Below are positions 15,957 to 25,257 of a stretch of DNA of 64,000 nucleotides, piece by piece. The stretch is taken from contig NZ_JBEZFP010000038.1 in the NCBI RefSeq assembly GCF_040649515.1, forward strand, positions 1 through 64,000. Direction: 5' to 3'. Under the pieces are notes generated by a model. The model saw only the letters and a program-made list of their open reading frames with translations. It searched no databases and was not told the DNA's origin. The position numbers and the translations under genes were made by a program. Within the stretch, counting starts at the first letter, position 1. Every line of letters starts with the position of its first letter. This stretch comes from Yinghuangia elevatio (lineage in GTDB: Bacteria > Actinomycetota > Actinomycetes > Streptomycetales > Streptomycetaceae).

Positions 15957-17393
15957 ATGACCAGTCGGGCACGAGCCGCGATCGAGGCGGCCGCGACCGC
16001 CGATCCCGCGGCCGCCCCGGCGGTCCACCCGCCGCAGAGCGACCTGCTCGCGCTGCTGCGCAGCGGCCACGGGGAGGGCGCCCGCCGGGCGTTCGCCGCC
16101 GTCGGCGACGCCGCGCGCGCCGAGGTCGTCGCCGCACTGGACTCCTGTGTTCTGCGAGATCCCCGCGCCGTGCCGGCGACGGAGTCCCGCTCCCTCTACT
16201 ACGCACGCCTGTACGCCCGGCTCGACGCCCCGCTCGACACCCTCGCCGCGCACCTCCTGTGCGACGAGGACTGGACCGACGAGGACGCCGAGCGCACCGC
16301 ACTGCCGCTGGCCGTCCTGGGCGACCTCGCCCGGGCCGGCCGTGACGACGCCGTCGCCCTGCTGCGCCGCTACGCCGCCGAGGGCTGCGACTGGACCATC
16401 GCCGTCGAGCAGTTGACGCGCGCCACGGACCCGATGGCTCTGCACGGCATGCTCGTCCTCGCCCTGGAACGGGGCGACGACGAGGAGTTGTACGACTGCG
16501 TACGACGGGGCTCCGGCATGCGCCCCTGGCGCGTGTGGGGCTTCCAGGACCCGCGCATGCGGTCCATCGTCGAGAAGGTCGACCTGGACTGGTGGCGCTG
16601 GGAACTGTCGCGCGGCAAGCCCGCCGACCCCGGCACCCGGCCGACCGTCGACCAGGTGCTGTCGGAGGCCGCCGCGAGTCCGCGCCGCAGTTTTGTGTGC
16701 GGCAGACGCCTCGCCTCGGTGGCGACCGCGGAGCACCGCGGCCTGATCCTTGCCACCGCGTGGTCGGGCGCCGCCGGTGCGCGGATAGCGGCATTGCGCT
16801 ACCTGGGCGACGTCGGCGACCCCGCGCTGCTCGACCTGGCCGAGACCGCGCTGGCCGACGACTCACCGGTCCCGGTACGCCAGGCGGCCGTGCAGGCGGT
16901 CGGCGGGCTGCGTACCGGTGAGGCCGTGGTCCGGGCCAGAGGCTGGCTCGGCGCCGACGGCGCGCTGGGGGAGGTGGCCGTGCGGATACTGGCCGGAGCG
17001 GGCGAACAGACCGACGGACCGGCCCTGATCGCCGCACTGCGCCGCTGTCGTCCCGACCGCGACCGCTATCAGCTGCTCGACCTCGTCGACGGCGTGGGCA
17101 GACTCGGCCTGGCCGACGCGCTCGACCCGGTGCGCGACGTCTACCGCGGCAGCCCCTGTGCCGGACTCCGCTCACGGGCGGTGGACACCCTCGCCCGCAT
17201 AGAGCCCGACTTCACCGCCACCACCGCCGTCGACTGCCTGTGGGACTGCGAGGCCGAGACCCGGCTCTTCGCCGTGGACCGGGCCGACATGCGGGTGGAC
17301 GGCGTCCCCGAACAACTGCGCGCACTCGCCCGCGATCCGGCCGAGGACGACGGCGTACGCGCGGCCGCACGCCAGAGGCTGGCCGCCGTGTGA
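15957..17393 (+). CDS. HEAT-repeat-like hypothetical protein
   Basis: A 478-residue soluble protein dominated by helical repeats: IAALRYLGDVGDPALLDLAETALADDSPVPVRQAAVQAVGG is a textbook HEAT/PBS-lyase-type pair, and similar units recur (DALDPVRDVYRGSPCAGLRSRAVDTLARI; LRALARDPAEDDGVRAAARQRL). The N-terminal part is Ala-rich helix (DLLALLRSGHGEGARRAFAAVG) and a Trp-rich patch (WRVWGFQDPRM; DLDWWRWEL) lies in the middle. ATG 15957 follows AGGAA by 6 bases. No enzyme motif; probably a scaffold or binding protein. A hairpin follows the stop codon. Confidence 0.75.
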   Translation: MTSRARAAIEAAATADPAAAPAVHPPQSDLLALLRSGHGEGARRAFAAVGDAARAEVVAALDSCVLRDPRAVPATESRSLYYARLYARLDAPLDTLAAHLLCDEDWTDEDAERTALPLAVLGDLARAGRDDAVALLRRYAAEGCDWTIAVEQLTRATDPMALHGMLVLALERGDDEELYDCVRRGSGMRPWRVWGFQDPRMRSIVEKVDLDWWRWELSRGKPADPGTRPTVDQVLSEAAASPRRSFVCGRRLASVATAEHRGLILATAWSGAAGARIAALRYLGDVGDPALLDLAETALADDSPVPVRQAAVQAVGGLRTGEAVVRARGWLGADGALGEVAVRILAGAGEQTDGPALIAALRRCRPDRDRYQLLDLVDGVGRLGLADALDPVRDVYRGSPCAGLRSRAVDTLARIEPDFTATTAVDCLWDCEAETRLFAVDRADMRVDGVPEQLRALARDPAEDDGVRAAARQRLAAV

Positions 17394-17399
17394 CCGCGA

Positions 17400-17418
17400 C
17401 GGCGCCGCGTTGGCGCCG
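17400..17418 (+). terminator. Hairpin after the HEAT-repeat gene
   Basis: Perfect 7-bp arms CGGCGCC (17400-17406) and GGCGCCG (17412-17418) with loop GCGTT, 6 bases after the stop. It separates this gene from the SMC-type operon. Confidence 0.55.
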
Positions 17419-17670
17419 TGCCGAGGCAGCGACGCCCCCGCGCCGACGCCCCGGTGACGTCGCGTCGACCCGGCGACGACCCCGTGACGACAGAGCGACG
17501 ATCCCGCGCCGACGGTACGTCGACCCCCGCCGCGACCACGGCCCCCGGGCGGGCGCACCCGATCGGGTAGCGTTGCCCACCGAAGGCCCCTCGACCGGCC
17601 GCGTCCGACCGGAGCAATCGGCTCCCCACGACACCGGCGAGGCACGGCCGGGACTGTCGCCCCGACGCTC

Positions 17671-17685
17671 TACTCTTGTCGACCG
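17671..17685 (+). promoter_or_regulatory. Candidate -10 of a leaderless promoter for the SMC operon
   Basis: TACTCT (17671-17676) fits the actinobacterial TANNNT -10 and lies 8 bases before the GTG at 17685, with no ribosome site in between. This would give a leaderless mRNA starting at or next to the GTG. No good -35 is seen, so the call is tentative. Confidence 0.4.
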
Positions 17686-19352
17686 TGACCGTTTCCGCCC
17701 AGGCTGCCCCTCTTGGCACCCCGCACAGCGCCCCGCACCTCCCCGGGGCCGTGCCGTACCGCTCCGGGGTCACCGAGGACGGGCTCGCGCGCCGCCTGAA
17801 GGCGCTGGCCTGCACCGCGCCGCTGCACGACCTGGAGGCGCGCAAGGTCAATCTCGCGGGCGAGTACTCGGTGTACGCGATGGCCGAGATCGGCCTCACC
17901 GCCATCGACCTGGTCACCGTGACCATGGACTTCGACACGGGCGCCGATCACGAGGAGGTCGTCGCCCGGCTCCGGCCGCGCGTCGCCGCGCAGGCCCCCG
18001 AGCGCGGCGCGGCCGAGCACGAGCGGGTCGCCCGCTGGGTGCTGGAGAACCTCATCAACGTCGGCAGCGTCGACCGGGGCTTCCGGGCGGTCTACGGGAC
18101 GCTGACGCAAGGCGGCGGATACGTCCGGCGCGACTACGACTTCAAGCTCCTCGAGGAAGTGCCGGGCCCGAACGGCGACATCTTCCTGCGCGCCACCGAC
18201 GAGGCGGTCAACGTCCTCGTCGGCGCGCTCGACACCGACGTCACGAGCGCGCAGATCGCCGCCGAGGTCAAACTCGAACACCTGATCCGCCGCGGCCGCC
18301 TCGCCGAGGCGCGGTTCGCCGCCGAACAGGCCCGCTACCGCACGGTGCAGTACGCCGAGACGCTGCGCCGCGCCCTGGAGGCCACCCGCCGCAACGTCCG
18401 CGCGGTCGACTGGCTCAAGGCCGTACCCGACCTCATAGACGAGGCGCTCGACCACGTCGCCGAGCGCTACCGGCACGAGAACGCGATCCTCACCAACATC
18501 CGGCGGGCCCGCGACGAGGCCGAGGAGCCCGAGCACAAGCGCAGCGCCGCCGAGTTGGTCGACATCGTGCAGGACTGCATCCGCCGCCACACGCAGTTGC
18601 AGACCCGACTCATGGAGGCCGGGCCGCTGTTCCGCGCGGAGCAGGACCGGCAGTCGTTCGCCGCCCGCCCGCAGCGCCCCGGACTCGATCTGTACGGCCA
18701 ACTCCTGCGCCCGGTCCTCGAACTGGGCGTCGGCGACGCCCGCTCGGTCACCGACAGCTTCTTCGCGTCCGGGACCGGGCTGCGCACCCCGGTCGCGGTA
18801 CGCCTGCACGATCTGACCGAGCTCCTGCTCACGCCGCCCCTGGAGCGCGAACACCTCGGGGCCGAGATTCCCGAGCCGGACCTTGTCGCGACCCCGGACG
18901 ACAGCCGCTTCAGCGAGGCCCAGCACGACGCGGCCGCCGCGCTGCTGGACCTGCCGCCGGACGCGCCGCGCCGGCTGTCCGGGCTGCTCGCGGAGGCGCG
19001 CGCGGGTGACCCCGACCTGCCGTACCTGGTCGCGCTGCTGGCCTTCCACGCCGCGTCGCCCCCGGTCGGCACCGCGCTGCGGCAGGGGGACCGGTCGCTG
19101 CTCGTGGCGATCGACGACGGCGTGGTGCTGGACGACCCGGAGGTGGGCGGGGCCGACCTCATCGTGGGCACCGCGTTGTTGTCCGCGGAACCGGAGGCCG
19201 GCCCGGGAACGGTCCCGGGATCGGGGGCGGGCCCGGGCGAACGCGGCGACGGCGTCCCGGAGATGGACATGGATGCGAGCGTGGACGTGGACGTGGACGT
19301 GGACGTGATCAGCCTGATGGACGTATCGCAAGACGGGCAGGGGACCGCATGA
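17685..19352 (+). CDS. JetA/MksF-like kleisin-type subunit of an SMC complex
   Basis: A 555-residue protein, first gene of a three-gene operon. Family assignment rests on position and architecture: an N-terminal helical domain (ARRLKALACTAPLHDLEARKVNLAGEYSVYAMAEIGL), a middle alpha-rich region with long charged helices (about 190-320: LEHLIRRGRLAEARFAAEQARYR..., HVAERYRHENAILTNIRRARDEAEE...) and a C-terminal winged-helix-like part, followed by an acidic tail with an alternating Val-Asp run. Kleisin-like JetA/MksF subunits bridge the SMC heads. The next gene overlaps by 4 bases (ATGA). GTG 17685 is chosen over TTG 17676 because of the leaderless promoter signal. The exact Wadjet/Mks class is not recognisable by eye. 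Confidence 0.7.
   Translation: MTVSAQAAPLGTPHSAPHLPGAVPYRSGVTEDGLARRLKALACTAPLHDLEARKVNLAGEYSVYAMAEIGLTAIDLVTVTMDFDTGADHEEVVARLRPRVAAQAPERGAAEHERVARWVLENLINVGSVDRGFRAVYGTLTQGGGYVRRDYDFKLLEEVPGPNGDIFLRATDEAVNVLVGALDTDVTSAQIAAEVKLEHLIRRGRLAEARFAAEQARYRTVQYAETLRRALEATRRNVRAVDWLKAVPDLIDEALDHVAERYRHENAILTNIRRARDEAEEPEHKRSAAELVDIVQDCIRRHTQLQTRLMEAGPLFRAEQDRQSFAARPQRPGLDLYGQLLRPVLELGVGDARSVTDSFFASGTGLRTPVAVRLHDLTELLLTPPLEREHLGAEIPEPDLVATPDDSRFSEAQHDAAAALLDLPPDAPRRLSGLLAEARAGDPDLPYLVALLAFHAASPPVGTALRQGDRSLLVAIDDGVVLDDPEVGGADLIVGTALLSAEPEAGPGTVPGSGAGPGERGDGVPEMDMDASVDVDVDVDVISLMDVSQDGQGTA
19281..19307 (+). repeat. In-frame hexanucleotide repeat (GTGGAC)4 in the 3' end of the kleisin-like gene
   Basis: Four exact copies of GTGGAC plus a partial fifth encode an alternating Val-Asp stretch close to the C-terminus. 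Because the unit is six bases, slippage would change the length of the acidic tail without breaking the frame. Confidence 0.7.
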
Positions 19353-20278
19353 CCGAGCCGACCGGGTTCCCCGTCCAGGACCGCCACCTCGCCGGGGTCG
19401 GGGCCGGCGCCGCGGGGCACGCCGGTGCCCCGCACGCGGGCCCGCCCCAGCCTGCCCCGATCACGCCGGGCGACGTCAGCGACGCGGCCCGCCTCGTCGC
19501 GTTCGGCCTCCAGCCGAAGCTGCTGCCGGCGCGCGACGCGGAGTACGCCGAACTGGTCCGCCGCCACCGCGAGGACCCGCGTTTCGCGTCACTGTGCGAC
19601 GCCGTGGCCGCGGGCCTGGGCCTCGTCGTACTGGAGGTGTCGCCGCGCGCCGGAATGGCGGTGACCGCGGCCGAGGACTCCGTCTTCGCGGTGCGGATGA
19701 GCGACTACGCGCGGCGCGCGTCGTCCGAGTCCACCGACCGGTTCCTGCACGGGCTGGCGCATCTCGCCATAGCGGCCCTCGCGTTCCCCCGCCCCGACGA
19801 CCTGGCGGAGGACTCGTACGTCGGCCGCATCAGCGTGCACGGCGTGGACTCCTTCGTGCGGCAGGCCTGCCGCCGCCTGGAGGAACGCGCCGAGCAGGCG
19901 GGGGAGAACATCGATCCGGCGGTCGACTCGCCCGGCCTGGAAGCCGCGTGGCGCGTGTACGCGCGGCGCAGCGCGACGGGCGCCACCAAGGACGCGCGCA
20001 GGTTGTCGGCGTCGACGATCGGGATCGTCGGCAAGGCGGTCGCGTTCCTCGTCGACTCCGGGTTCCTGCAACGTGTGTCCGACGAGGCGGGCGGCACATA
20101 CCGCACGACCGCGCGCTACCAGCTCCAGGTGCGGGACATGGCCGGGACCGCCGCGATGAGCGAGCTGCTCGAACTGGGCGTCGTCCCGGTGTCGGACGGC
20201 GGCGCGACACTGGTTCCGCCGTCCGACGACGCGGGCGAGTTGGCCCCGGGGGCGGGGCTGCCGTTCCACGGCGTCTGA
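19349..20278 (+). CDS. JetB/MksE-like winged-helix subunit of an SMC complex
   Basis: A 309-residue protein between the kleisin-like and SMC genes. After a low-complexity Ala/Gly/Pro N-terminus (about 1-45), it has helical and winged-helix-like segments: FVRQACRRLEERAEQAGENIDP, a SASTIGIVGKAVAFLVDSGFLQRVSDEAGGTYRTTARYQLQVRDM segment reading as helix-turn-helix plus wing, and a C-terminal tail. JetB/MksE (KITE-type) dimers bind kleisin and help load DNA. It starts inside the stop of the preceding gene (ATGA overlap), so the two are translationally coupled. About 200 bases, C-rich and without a hairpin, separate it from the ATPase gene. Confidence 0.7.
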   Translation: MTEPTGFPVQDRHLAGVGAGAAGHAGAPHAGPPQPAPITPGDVSDAARLVAFGLQPKLLPARDAEYAELVRRHREDPRFASLCDAVAAGLGLVVLEVSPRAGMAVTAAEDSVFAVRMSDYARRASSESTDRFLHGLAHLAIAALAFPRPDDLAEDSYVGRISVHGVDSFVRQACRRLEERAEQAGENIDPAVDSPGLEAAWRVYARRSATGATKDARRLSASTIGIVGKAVAFLVDSGFLQRVSDEAGGTYRTTARYQLQVRDMAGTAAMSELLELGVVPVSDGGATLVPPSDDAGELAPGAGLPFHGV

Positions 20279-20474
20279 GCGGCGCGTACGTCCGCGGCGG
20301 GCACCGCACGGGCAACCCGCCGGTGCTGCTTGCCGCCTGGCTTCCCCGACTGCCGTCCGACCCGACCGACCCCGCTGTACGACCCCCCCGTCCGACCCCG
20401 CCGCCTCCAACCCAGCGCCACGATCCACGATCCCCCAGTCCTGACCCCGCCGAGCCGAGAGAAGAACGCCACCG

Positions 20475-23400
20475 ATGTACGAGCTGTCCCGCGTCCGCCT
20501 GTTCTCCATCGGGCCCGCGGGTGCGCGCTACGCCGACACCGTGCTCGACCTGCGCGGCGTCGGCGAGCCGGTGCCCGACCCGGCGCCCCGGCAGGCCCAG
20601 CTCTTCGAGGGCGAGCCGGTCGGCCCGCCGCGCCGCCCCGCACCCGCGGGCGTGCTGTTCCTGGAGAACGGCGGCGGCAAGTCCGTACTGCTCAAGCTGA
20701 TCTTCTCGGTCATGCTGCCGGGCCACCGCAACACGCTCGGCGGCGCCAGTTCCGGCGTCCTGCGCAAGTTCCTGCTCGCCGACGACTGCGGCCACGTGGC
20801 GCTGGAGTGGCAGCACACCCTCACCGGTGAACTGGTCGTGGTCGGCAAGGTGAGCGAGTGGCGCGGGCGCCAGGTGTCGTCGGACCCGCGCAAGTTCGCC
20901 GAGGCGTGGTACTCGTTCCGCCCCGGTCCCGGTCTGACCCTGGACGACCTGCCGGTCGTCTCCGCCGGACGCCGCCGCACGATGCGCGGCTTCCGCGACG
21001 CCCTCGCCGAGACCGCCAAGCTCTACCCGGACGTCGACGTCGTCTGGGAGGAGATCCACGAGCGCTGGAACGACCACCTCAACCACCTGGGCCTCGACCC
21101 CGAACTCTTCCGCTACCAGCGCGAGATGAACGCGGACGAAGGCGAGGCGGCCGGCCTGTTCGCGGTCAAGAACGACGCGGACTTCGTGGACCTGCTGCTG
21201 CGCGCGGTCACGGACACCGCCGACACCGACGGGCTGGCCGACCTCGTGGACGGGTTCGCCGCCAAACTCTCGCAACGCGCCGAACTCATGGCCGAGCGCG
21301 ACTTCGTGGCGGGCGCGACCGGACTGCTGCACGCCCTGGCCGAGGCGTCCGACCAGCGGGCCCGGGTCCGCGCCGGACACCACGCGGCCGAGGAGGACGC
21401 CCGCGCGCTCGGCCGCCAACTCGCGCTGCGCGCCGACCGCGAGCGCAGTCGGGCCGCCGACCTGTCCGACCGGGTCGCCGCGGCGGCCGAATCCGTCGAC
21501 GCCGCCCAGCGCTCCCGCGCGCACACCGCGCTCATCACCGCCGAGATCACCCACCGGCACGCGACCATGCGGCTTGCCGCCGCGGAGGCCGACGGGGCTT
21601 CCCTGAAGCGGGAGTTGACCGAGGCTCGCGGCATGCACGCGGCGTGGCTGGGCACCGAGGCCGTGCTGCGCCAGCGCTCCGCCGTGGACCGCGCGGAACG
21701 CGTCGCCACCGCCATCCAGGCCGCCGAACGCGACGCGGCCCCGGCCCTCGCCGCCCGCCAGGCCGCGGCCGGGGCGCTGGTCCGCGCCCTCACCGCGGCG
21801 GCGGCCGTCGCCGAGGAACGCGCGGACCAGGAGGAGCAGCGCGCCGCCGAACTCCAGGAGCGGGGCGAGACCGCCCAGCGTGCCGCGACCGTGGCCGCGA
21901 CCGAGTCGCAGCGCACCCGCAGCGAGGCGGTGCACCTGCGCGCCCGGCTCAACGAGGTCGGCAGCGAACTCGGCCAGGCCGTCGAGGCGGGCTGGATCGC
22001 CGAGGAGGACGACCCGGCGGAAGCCGCCGAACGCGCCGCCGCCGAGGAGAAGTCCGCGGCGACGGCGTGGGGCGAGGCGCGCGCCGCCGTCGAACAGGCG
22101 GCGGCGACCGTACGCGACGCCGAATCCGAACGCGGCCGCGCCCAACTGGCCGCGGCACGAGCAGCCGACAAGCTGGGCGCGGCCGAGCACGACCTTCAGG
22201 GCGTACGGGCCTCCGCGCAGGAACTCCTGGACGAACCGCGCGTAGCCGAACTCCTGGGTCTGGAAAGGTCATTCGGACGCTCCTCGGGAGCCGGCCCGAG
22301 CGGCCAGGACGCCGACGGCCCCGGCGGCCCCGCCGCGGTGCTCGACCGGGCCGCGGACATCCTGGGCGGCCAACTCGCCGACGCGGTCGCGGACGGCGAG
22401 CGCGCGCTCTTCCAACTGCGCACCGACGCCGCCGAGGACAGCCGCATCCTCGCCGCGCTCGGCGACGGCGGCCTGCTGCCCCCCAGCCCGGATGTCCTGG
22501 CCGCCGTCGAGTACTTGGGCGAGCACGGCATCCCCGCGCTGCCGGGCTGGCGCTACCTCGCGCAGTCCGTGGCGCCGGGGCGCCACGCGTCCGTCCTGGA
22601 CGCCCACCCCGACCTGGTGGACGGTGTCGTCGTCACCGCACCGCACGAAATTGCGCGGGCGCGCGAGGTGTTGGCGGAAGCGGCACTGCTGCCGCGGTCC
22701 GCCGTCGCGGTCGGCACGCCGGCCGCGCTCCTCGCCGCCCGCGCCGAAACACCGGCCGCCGAAGCGGTGTTCCTCGTCCCGCCGAACCCGGCCATGCACG
22801 ACGAACGCGCCGCCGACACCGAGCGCACGGCGCTGCGCCGCCGGGCGACCGACCGCGACGACGCCATCCGCGAGCGGGCCGCCCGCCTCGACGGCGACCG
22901 TACGCTCGCCGGCCGCCTCGCCGCGTGGCGCACCTCGTGCCCGGTCGGCCGCGTGGGTGAACTCGCCACGGCCGTCGAAGCCGCCACCGAGGCGCTGGTC
23001 GCCGCGCGCGCCGCGGGATCCGCGGCCGAGGCCGCCGCCGCGACGGCCGAGACCGTGCGCGCCCGGGCCGTGGACCGGCGCGACCGCCGCATGGACGCCG
23101 CCCAGCTCGCCCGCCGCCGCGCCGACACCCTCGCCGGCCTCGCCTTCCGCCTCCGCGAACGCGCGGGCTGGACGCGCCGCATCCGCGAACTCGACCAGGA
23201 GACCGGCGAGCACGAGCGGGCCGCCGAGGCCAACCTGCTGCTGGCCCGCGCCGCCGACCAGGACCGCCGCCAAGCCCAGCGGGCCGCCGACGACGCGCGG
23301 CGGACCACGCGCGCGCTCCTGGAGGAACGCGCCGAGATCAGCGGCGCGCCGGAGGGCGACGACCCGGCCGCGTCGTCGGAGCCGCCCGCGGCGCTGCCGT

Positions 23401-25109
23401 CGCTGCGGGAGGCGTACCGGACCGCCTCGGTGCTCTACGACAAGGTCGGCGTCGGCGCCGACCTGCGTGCCGAGCAGGCCCGAGCGGAGAGCGAACAGGC
23501 CGCCGCACAAGCCGCGTTGGACCGTCTGTCCGCGCGCGTGCGCAAACACGCCGCCGAACTCCTCGAAGGTCCCGACGGCGCCGACGGGCCCTCGCGGCTC
23601 GCCGCCGGTGCCCGCGCGGAGGAGCAGGTACGCACCCTCGAAGGCCGGGCCGACGCCGCCAACGAACTCCTCGGCCGCCTGCGCGGCGAGGTCGAACGGC
23701 ACGCACCCGGCGACGGCCGCGACGCGCACGTCGAACTGCCCGAGGACCGCGTACCGCGCGATCCGGCGCACGCCCAGGAGCTGTTGCGCGAGGCCGCGGC
23801 GGAACACGCGACGTGCGGCGAGGAGGTGGAGGCCGCACGGGACGCCCACACGCGGCTCGTCCGCGCCCTGTCCGACGCGGAGTCCGGTGCCTCGGTCTTC
23901 GCCGAGATCTCGGTCTCGCTCACCGACACGCTGCCGGCGGCCGAGCAGTCCGCGGACGACGAACCGGCGGCGCCCTTCGAGGGGTCCGCGACGGAAGCGC
24001 GCGAGGCGGCGACCGCCTTCCGGCGCGCGCTGCGTACCGCGGCGGGCGAACTGTCGGCCGCCGAAGGGCAGGTGCGCGAGCGCGCGGAGGCGGTCGTACG
24101 GCACGCCGGTGCCACCCGGTTCGAGCAGGTGCGCATGCCCGCACGCCAGCAGATCCGCGAACTCCCGCTGTCCGCCCTGCCGGACCACGCGCTCGCCTGG
24201 GCCGCCGCGTTCGAGCCGCGGCTGCGCGTACTGACCGACGAACTGGCCCAGATCGAACGCAACCGCGACAGCATCGTCGACCGCCTGCGCGGCATGGTCG
24301 ACGCGGCACTGACGACCCTCCGTGCGGCGCAGCGCCTTTCGCGGCTGCCGGAGGAACTGGGGGAGTGGTCGGGGCAGGAGTTCCTGCGTATCCGGTTCGA
24401 CGACCCCGACGCGGCACACCTGTCCGAGCGGCTCGGCGAGGTCGTCGACGAGGCCACCCGTACCGCGCGCCGCGGCCCCAATGCCGCCCCGGTGCGCCGC
24501 GACGGCATGACCCTGCTGCTGCGCGGCGTGCACGCGGGCCTCGAACCGCGCGGCGTGCAGGTCGAGATCCTGAAGCCGGACTCCGTGCTGCGCGCCGAAC
24601 GGGTGCCTGTGGGGCAGATGGGCGACGTCTTCTCCGGTGGCCAGCTCCTGACCGCGGCCATTGCGCTGTACTGCACGATGGCCGCCCTGCGCAGCAACGA
24701 TCGAGGCCGGTCCCGGCACCGCCACGCGGGAACGCTCTTCCTGGACAACCCGATCGGCCGCGCGAACGCGTCCTACCTGCTGGAGCTGCAGCGCGCCGTC
24801 GCCGACGCCCTCGGCGTGCAGCTCATCTACACCACCGGCCTGTTCGACACCACGGCCCTCGCGGAATTCCCGCTGGTCGTACGCCTGCGCAACGACGCCG
24901 ACCTGCGCGCCGGCCTCAAGTACATCTCCGTCGAGGAGCACCTGCGCCCCGGACTCCCGCAGCCGGACCCGGAGATCCCCGAGGGCCTGGGCCAGATCCA
25001 CGCCACCCGCGTCTTCCGCAAGCCCGCCTACGCCCCGGCCGACCCCAGGGGGGAAGCGATCCCGGCCCAACCCCACCCGAAGGAGACGCCGGGCGTCAGC
25101 GTGCCGTAG
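20475..25109 (+). CDS. JetC/MksB-like SMC-type ATPase
   Basis: A 1544-residue SMC-family protein. The N-terminal head has Walker A ENGGGKS (64-70), the middle is two long Ala/Glu/Arg coiled-coil arms (about 280-600 and 820-1230) around a non-coiled hinge-like region (about 610-800), and the C-terminal head has the ABC signature FSGGQ (1386-1390) and Walker B GTLFLDN with Asp1424. The residue after this Asp is Asn1425, where SMC ATPases normally carry the catalytic Glu. D-loop/H-loop region follows with IYTTGLFDT. Size and head-to-head order match MksB/JetC, which topologically load DNA; Wadjet systems need a JetD nuclease, absent here. ATG 20475 has a GAGAAGAA site. Confidence 0.85.
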   Translation: MYELSRVRLFSIGPAGARYADTVLDLRGVGEPVPDPAPRQAQLFEGEPVGPPRRPAPAGVLFLENGGGKSVLLKLIFSVMLPGHRNTLGGASSGVLRKFLLADDCGHVALEWQHTLTGELVVVGKVSEWRGRQVSSDPRKFAEAWYSFRPGPGLTLDDLPVVSAGRRRTMRGFRDALAETAKLYPDVDVVWEEIHERWNDHLNHLGLDPELFRYQREMNADEGEAAGLFAVKNDADFVDLLLRAVTDTADTDGLADLVDGFAAKLSQRAELMAERDFVAGATGLLHALAEASDQRARVRAGHHAAEEDARALGRQLALRADRERSRAADLSDRVAAAAESVDAAQRSRAHTALITAEITHRHATMRLAAAEADGASLKRELTEARGMHAAWLGTEAVLRQRSAVDRAERVATAIQAAERDAAPALAARQAAAGALVRALTAAAAVAEERADQEEQRAAELQERGETAQRAATVAATESQRTRSEAVHLRARLNEVGSELGQAVEAGWIAEEDDPAEAAERAAAEEKSAATAWGEARAAVEQAAATVRDAESERGRAQLAAARAADKLGAAEHDLQGVRASAQELLDEPRVAELLGLERSFGRSSGAGPSGQDADGPGGPAAVLDRAADILGGQLADAVADGERALFQLRTDAAEDSRILAALGDGGLLPPSPDVLAAVEYLGEHGIPALPGWRYLAQSVAPGRHASVLDAHPDLVDGVVVTAPHEIARAREVLAEAALLPRSAVAVGTPAALLAARAETPAAEAVFLVPPNPAMHDERAADTERTALRRRATDRDDAIRERAARLDGDRTLAGRLAAWRTSCPVGRVGELATAVEAATEALVAARAAGSAAEAAAATAETVRARAVDRRDRRMDAAQLARRRADTLAGLAFRLRERAGWTRRIRELDQETGEHERAAEANLLLARAADQDRRQAQRAADDARRTTRALLEERAEISGAPEGDDPAASSEPPAALPSLREAYRTASVLYDKVGVGADLRAEQARAESEQAAAQAALDRLSARVRKHAAELLEGPDGADGPSRLAAGARAEEQVRTLEGRADAANELLGRLRGEVERHAPGDGRDAHVELPEDRVPRDPAHAQELLREAAAEHATCGEEVEAARDAHTRLVRALSDAESGASVFAEISVSLTDTLPAAEQSADDEPAAPFEGSATEAREAATAFRRALRTAAGELSAAEGQVRERAEAVVRHAGATRFEQVRMPARQQIRELPLSALPDHALAWAAAFEPRLRVLTDELAQIERNRDSIVDRLRGMVDAALTTLRAAQRLSRLPEELGEWSGQEFLRIRFDDPDAAHLSERLGEVVDEATRTARRGPNAAPVRRDGMTLLLRGVHAGLEPRGVQVEILKPDSVLRAERVPVGQMGDVFSGGQLLTAAIALYCTMAALRSNDRGRSRHRHAGTLFLDNPIGRANASYLLELQRAVADALGVQLIYTTGLFDTTALAEFPLVVRLRNDADLRAGLKYISVEEHLRPGLPQPDPEIPEGLGQIHATRVFRKPAYAPADPRGEAIPAQPHPKETPGVSVP

Positions 25110-25157
25110 GCCGGGAACGGAAAGGAAGTTGGGCCGTCGGCGAAGGGCCCTGGAACA

Positions 25158-25193
25158 CACGGGACTTCCAAGGGAATGAGGGACTGTCCCGTG
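25158..25193 (+). terminator. Hairpin after the SMC gene
   Basis: Arms CACGGGAC (25158-25165) and GTCCCGTG (25186-25193), 20-base loop, about 50 bases after the stop of the SMC gene. It would end the three-gene transcript and argues that the next gene is not part of the operon. Confidence 0.5.
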
Positions 25194-25257
25194 GCCGGAG
25201 GCGTCGGCGTGCCCGGACACTCGGGTGAGCCGACAACTCCAGCGACGGAGCCCGCCG

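Noticed and set aside
17676..17684. TTG start for the JetA-like gene, three codons upstream of the GTG
   Set aside because: No ribosome site, and the TTG overlaps the end of the candidate -10 element TACTCT; the GTG at 17685 fits a leaderless start better.
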